From NCBI GenBank assembly GCA_900557255.1, contig USSA01000033.1, positions 1 through 23,529 of the forward strand: a DNA stretch of 23,529 bases. The letters are read 5' to 3'. Under the pieces are notes generated by a model that was given only the letters and a program-made list of their open reading frames with translations, ran no database searches and was not told the origin of the DNA. Every line of letters starts with the position of its first letter. Positions within the stretch are counted from its first letter, which is position 1. The position numbers and the translations under genes are program-made. Source of the stretch: an uncultured Prevotella sp. Its GTDB lineage: Bacteria > Bacteroidota > Bacteroidia > Bacteroidales > Bacteroidaceae. Shown here in pieces: positions 21,873-23,529 of this stretch.

Positions 21873-22940
21873 TTATTCTGTAGAACATAATTCCTTCTCT
21901 GCAATGCATTCCATTTCTATCAACCAGCCGGGGCGACATACTTTTGCCTCCACGATGATGCGGGGTATTTGTGGATAAAACTGCTGCATCAGTCTGTCAA
22001 CCGTATGATAGTCGGAGATGTCGCGCAGATAGATGATGAAGTATTGGATATCATTCATCGTGGCAGCGCCATCTTTCAGCAGGGCGCCGATGTTCTCAAG
22101 CAGTCTGCCGGTCTGGCGCACGATGTCTCCTTCATAGACCACATCTCCATGCTTGTCGATACTGGCTGTACCGGAGATGAAGTATTGTTGCTTGAACTGC
22201 TGGCTTCCTTCTGGATGGAGAGTATGGGTAGGTAGCGTAAGCCGGGTTCCTCGTTCGAAGGCTACTCCATATTCATGGGTAGGATTCAGATGATCGAGTG
22301 CCTGAAGATACTTCTTGTCCTCTTCCTTGATATGGGGGACGGTGAGGAAGTCGATGGCTACAGCTGCGTGGCGTACCGGAGTGGCTCCACCGATACCCGT
22401 GCTGGCAATGTAGTGGGTGTCGGCAGTCAATCCTTCTTGGTCGAAGATGTCATTGCGGGCTTCTACTACACCTTGATAGTTTACATCGATGTTGGTGACG
22501 TATATCCAGGTGCGAACCAGGTTGCGTTCCATGGTCATATCCGTACCTTCAATAGTCTTCAGATATTTATTGAAGAGAAAATGGGTCTGCTCGTACGAAT
22601 CCTTTCCCTTTGCTTCTTCCTCAGTGAGGCGAAGACTGTGGAATAAGATAGGTGTAGCTTCATCCGTTGTCTTGATCAGCAGGCTCACTTTGCTGCCATT
22701 CAGTGGAGTCTGTTCCACGATAGTGAGGTTTGCGCCTTTCAGAAATTCCTGATAAAGGAGAGATTCTTCTAACTCTTTTATCTGGTTCTGGGAGTCGCTG
22801 AGGAATACCTTACAATATTGCAAGGTACGGTTTTCCAGTTTCTCAGTATCGAGAAAGTTACCTAGTTTTAGATACAGAAAGTTAAGGCGATCATTGAATG
22901 AACCCTTAGCTTCTGGTGAAAGTATTATGTATTTGTCCAT
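21873..22940 (-). CDS. RidA/YjgF-like two-domain protein
   Basis: A 355-residue protein. The C-terminal third has the YjgF/YER057c (RidA) fold features: QYFISGTASIDKHGDVVYEGDIVRQTGRLLENIGALL, then YFIIYLRDISDYHTV and PRIIVEAKVCRPGWLIEMEC. The N-terminal part (RTWIYVTNIDVNYQGVVEARNDIFDQ, STGIGG) resembles the companion domain seen in chorismatase-like (FkbO/Hyg5) relatives. RidA proteins deaminate reactive enamine/imine intermediates; whether this larger form does so is unknown. The ATG at 22940 is chosen because the promoter -7 box lies at 22965-22972, so a longer start at 22967 would be inside it. Confidence 0.8.
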   Translation of the reverse strand: MDKYIILSPEAKGSFNDRLNFLYLKLGNFLDTEKLENRTLQYCKVFLSDSQNQIKELEESLLYQEFLKGANLTIVEQTPLNGSKVSLLIKTTDEATPILFHSLRLTEEEAKGKDSYEQTHFLFNKYLKTIEGTDMTMERNLVRTWIYVTNIDVNYQGVVEARNDIFDQEGLTADTHYIASTGIGGATPVRHAAVAIDFLTVPHIKEEDKKYLQALDHLNPTHEYGVAFERGTRLTLPTHTLHPEGSQQFKQQYFISGTASIDKHGDVVYEGDIVRQTGRLLENIGALLKDGAATMNDIQYFIIYLRDISDYHTVDRLMQQFYPQIPRIIVEAKVCRPGWLIEMECIAEKELCSTE

Positions 22941-22964
22941 CTTGTTTTTCTTTTTTTTCGGCAG

Positions 22965-22991
22965 CAAAGGTACGGATAATATCTGAGATAT
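22965..22991 (-). promoter_or_regulatory. Promoter of the RidA-like gene, with dyad
   Basis: Minus-strand TACCTTTG (22965-22972) matches TAnnTTTG, giving a leader of about 20 bases to the ATG at 22940. The -33 region is a poor match. A perfect 13-bp palindrome, ATATCT-G-AGATAT (22979-22991), lies in the spacer and could be an operator. Confidence 0.55.
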
Positions 22992-23060
22992 AAGAATATA
23001 GACAGGATGAAAAGATAAAAATACCGAGATATGGGGATAGGGACAGGCTGGATAGAACGG

Positions 23061-23098
23061 AAAAGAGGGAAATAAAGGTTTGTTTTCCTTTACTTCCC
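23061..23098 (-). terminator. Terminator of the carbamoyltransferase gene
   Basis: On the minus strand GGGAAGTAAAGG (23098-23087) pairs with CCTTTATTTCCC (23078-23067) with one G-T wobble and an 8-nt loop, followed by CTCTTTT. It lies 25 bases after the stop of the carbamoyltransferase gene. Confidence 0.7.
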
Positions 23099-23122
23099 CC
23101 TATCTTTTTCTTATTTCCTGCT

Positions 23123-23529
23123 TTAGAGTGATTCGAGCATACGCTTGATGACCACCTCGGCTGAAATCTCACGGTTGGCTGCCTCTGGAATCACCAGACT
23201 GTTCTTGCTCTCGATGACATCATCGGTAACAATCAGTCCACGGCGTACTGGCAGACAGTGCATGAAGCAACCGTCATTGGTCCAGCTCATGTGCTCCTCG
23301 TCAATGGTCCAGCTCATATCCTTGCTCAATATTTCGCCATACTGCGCTGGGTCTTTCACGCCCGGACAGCTCCAGTTCTTGGCATAAACGAAGTCTGCGC
23401 CTTCCAGAGCCTTCTTCTGGTCGTACTCTACCTTGGCATTGCCTACGAACTTAGGATCGAGTTCGTATCCCTCAGGGTGAGTAACCACGAAATCAACATC
23501 GGCTGCGTTCATCCACTGGGCGAATGAGT
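23123..23529 (-). CDS. argF': N-acetyl/N-succinylornithine carbamoyltransferase, 3' part
   Basis: The window ends inside this leftward gene; the visible part reads SFAQWMNAADVDFVVTHPEG and on to the stop. The carbamoyltransferase HCLPV motif (MHCLPVRRGLIVTDDVI) and VIPEAANREISAEVVIKRML closely follow the Bacteroidetes transcarbamylase that acts on N-succinyl- or N-acetylornithine in arginine synthesis, rather than classical ornithine carbamoyltransferase. That enzyme carbamoylates the delta-amino group using carbamoyl phosphate in the cytoplasm. The residues that separate the succinyl from the acetyl substrate lie upstream of the visible part, so the exact substrate cannot be decided. Confidence 0.9.
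   Translation of the reverse strand, partial: SFAQWMNAADVDFVVTHPEGYELDPKFVGNAKVEYDQKKALEGADFVYAKNWSCPGVKDPAQYGEILSKDMSWTIDEEHMSWTNDGCFMHCLPVRRGLIVTDDVIESKNSLVIPEAANREISAEVVIKRMLESL

Noticed and set aside
22941..22967. Longer start for the RidA-like protein (MLPKKKK...)
   Set aside because: Its first codon overlaps the -7 promoter element, so it would not be in the transcript.

Overview
The window looks like a chromosomal segment of a gut or oral Bacteroidales bacterium, most probably Prevotella/Segatella (inference from content, not a database match). Three things point there. Promoters read TAnnTTTG at -7 with TTG/TTTG about 19-20 bp upstream. Most leaders are AT-rich and lack a Shine-Dalgarno sequence. 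The gene set is typical: SusC/SusD pair, RadC, a Bacteroidetes-type ornithine carbamoyltransferase relative, DUF1016 and Rpn nucleases, and DUF6057.

Layout. (1) 1-2657: a leftward unit efp - family 2 glycosyltransferase - radC. (2) 2700-7371: a rightward housekeeping block starting with rpmH (51 codons) and its terminator. It continues with a PASTA-domain membrane protein, an RluD-type pseudouridine synthase, D-Ala-D-Ala ligase and a glycerophospholipid-type acyltransferase, so cell-wall, RNA-modification and membrane functions sit together. (3) 7372-13761: a SusC/SusD/surface-lipoprotein operon with a long leader and no CAZyme or regulator beside it, followed by a secreted protein with an internal duplication. 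(4) 14526-18267: an accessory region punctuated by five copies of a short direct repeat. Each copy carries a terminator hairpin, and three also carry a promoter that drives the next gene. The segments between copies hold a DUF1016 PD-(D/E)XK nuclease, two small antitoxin-like genes with remnants of two other genes, an Rpn-family PD-(D/E)XK protein, and a gene-free segment. The gene-free segment contains a 272-bp inverted-repeat element that folds on paper into a cloverleaf. (5) 18340-21854: a DUF6057-like membrane protein plus a PD40 lipoprotein with a CxxCH haem-attachment motif. (6) 21873-23529: leftward RidA-like gene and the 3' part of an argF-type carbamoyltransferase gene.

The most unusual material is in (4): the repeat-bounded cassettes, the cloverleaf element, and a GTTAC-N11-GTAAC dyad placed identically on the Rpn promoter and on the promoter of the DUF6057 gene. 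All functional statements rest on reading motifs by eye; no searches or folding calculations were run.
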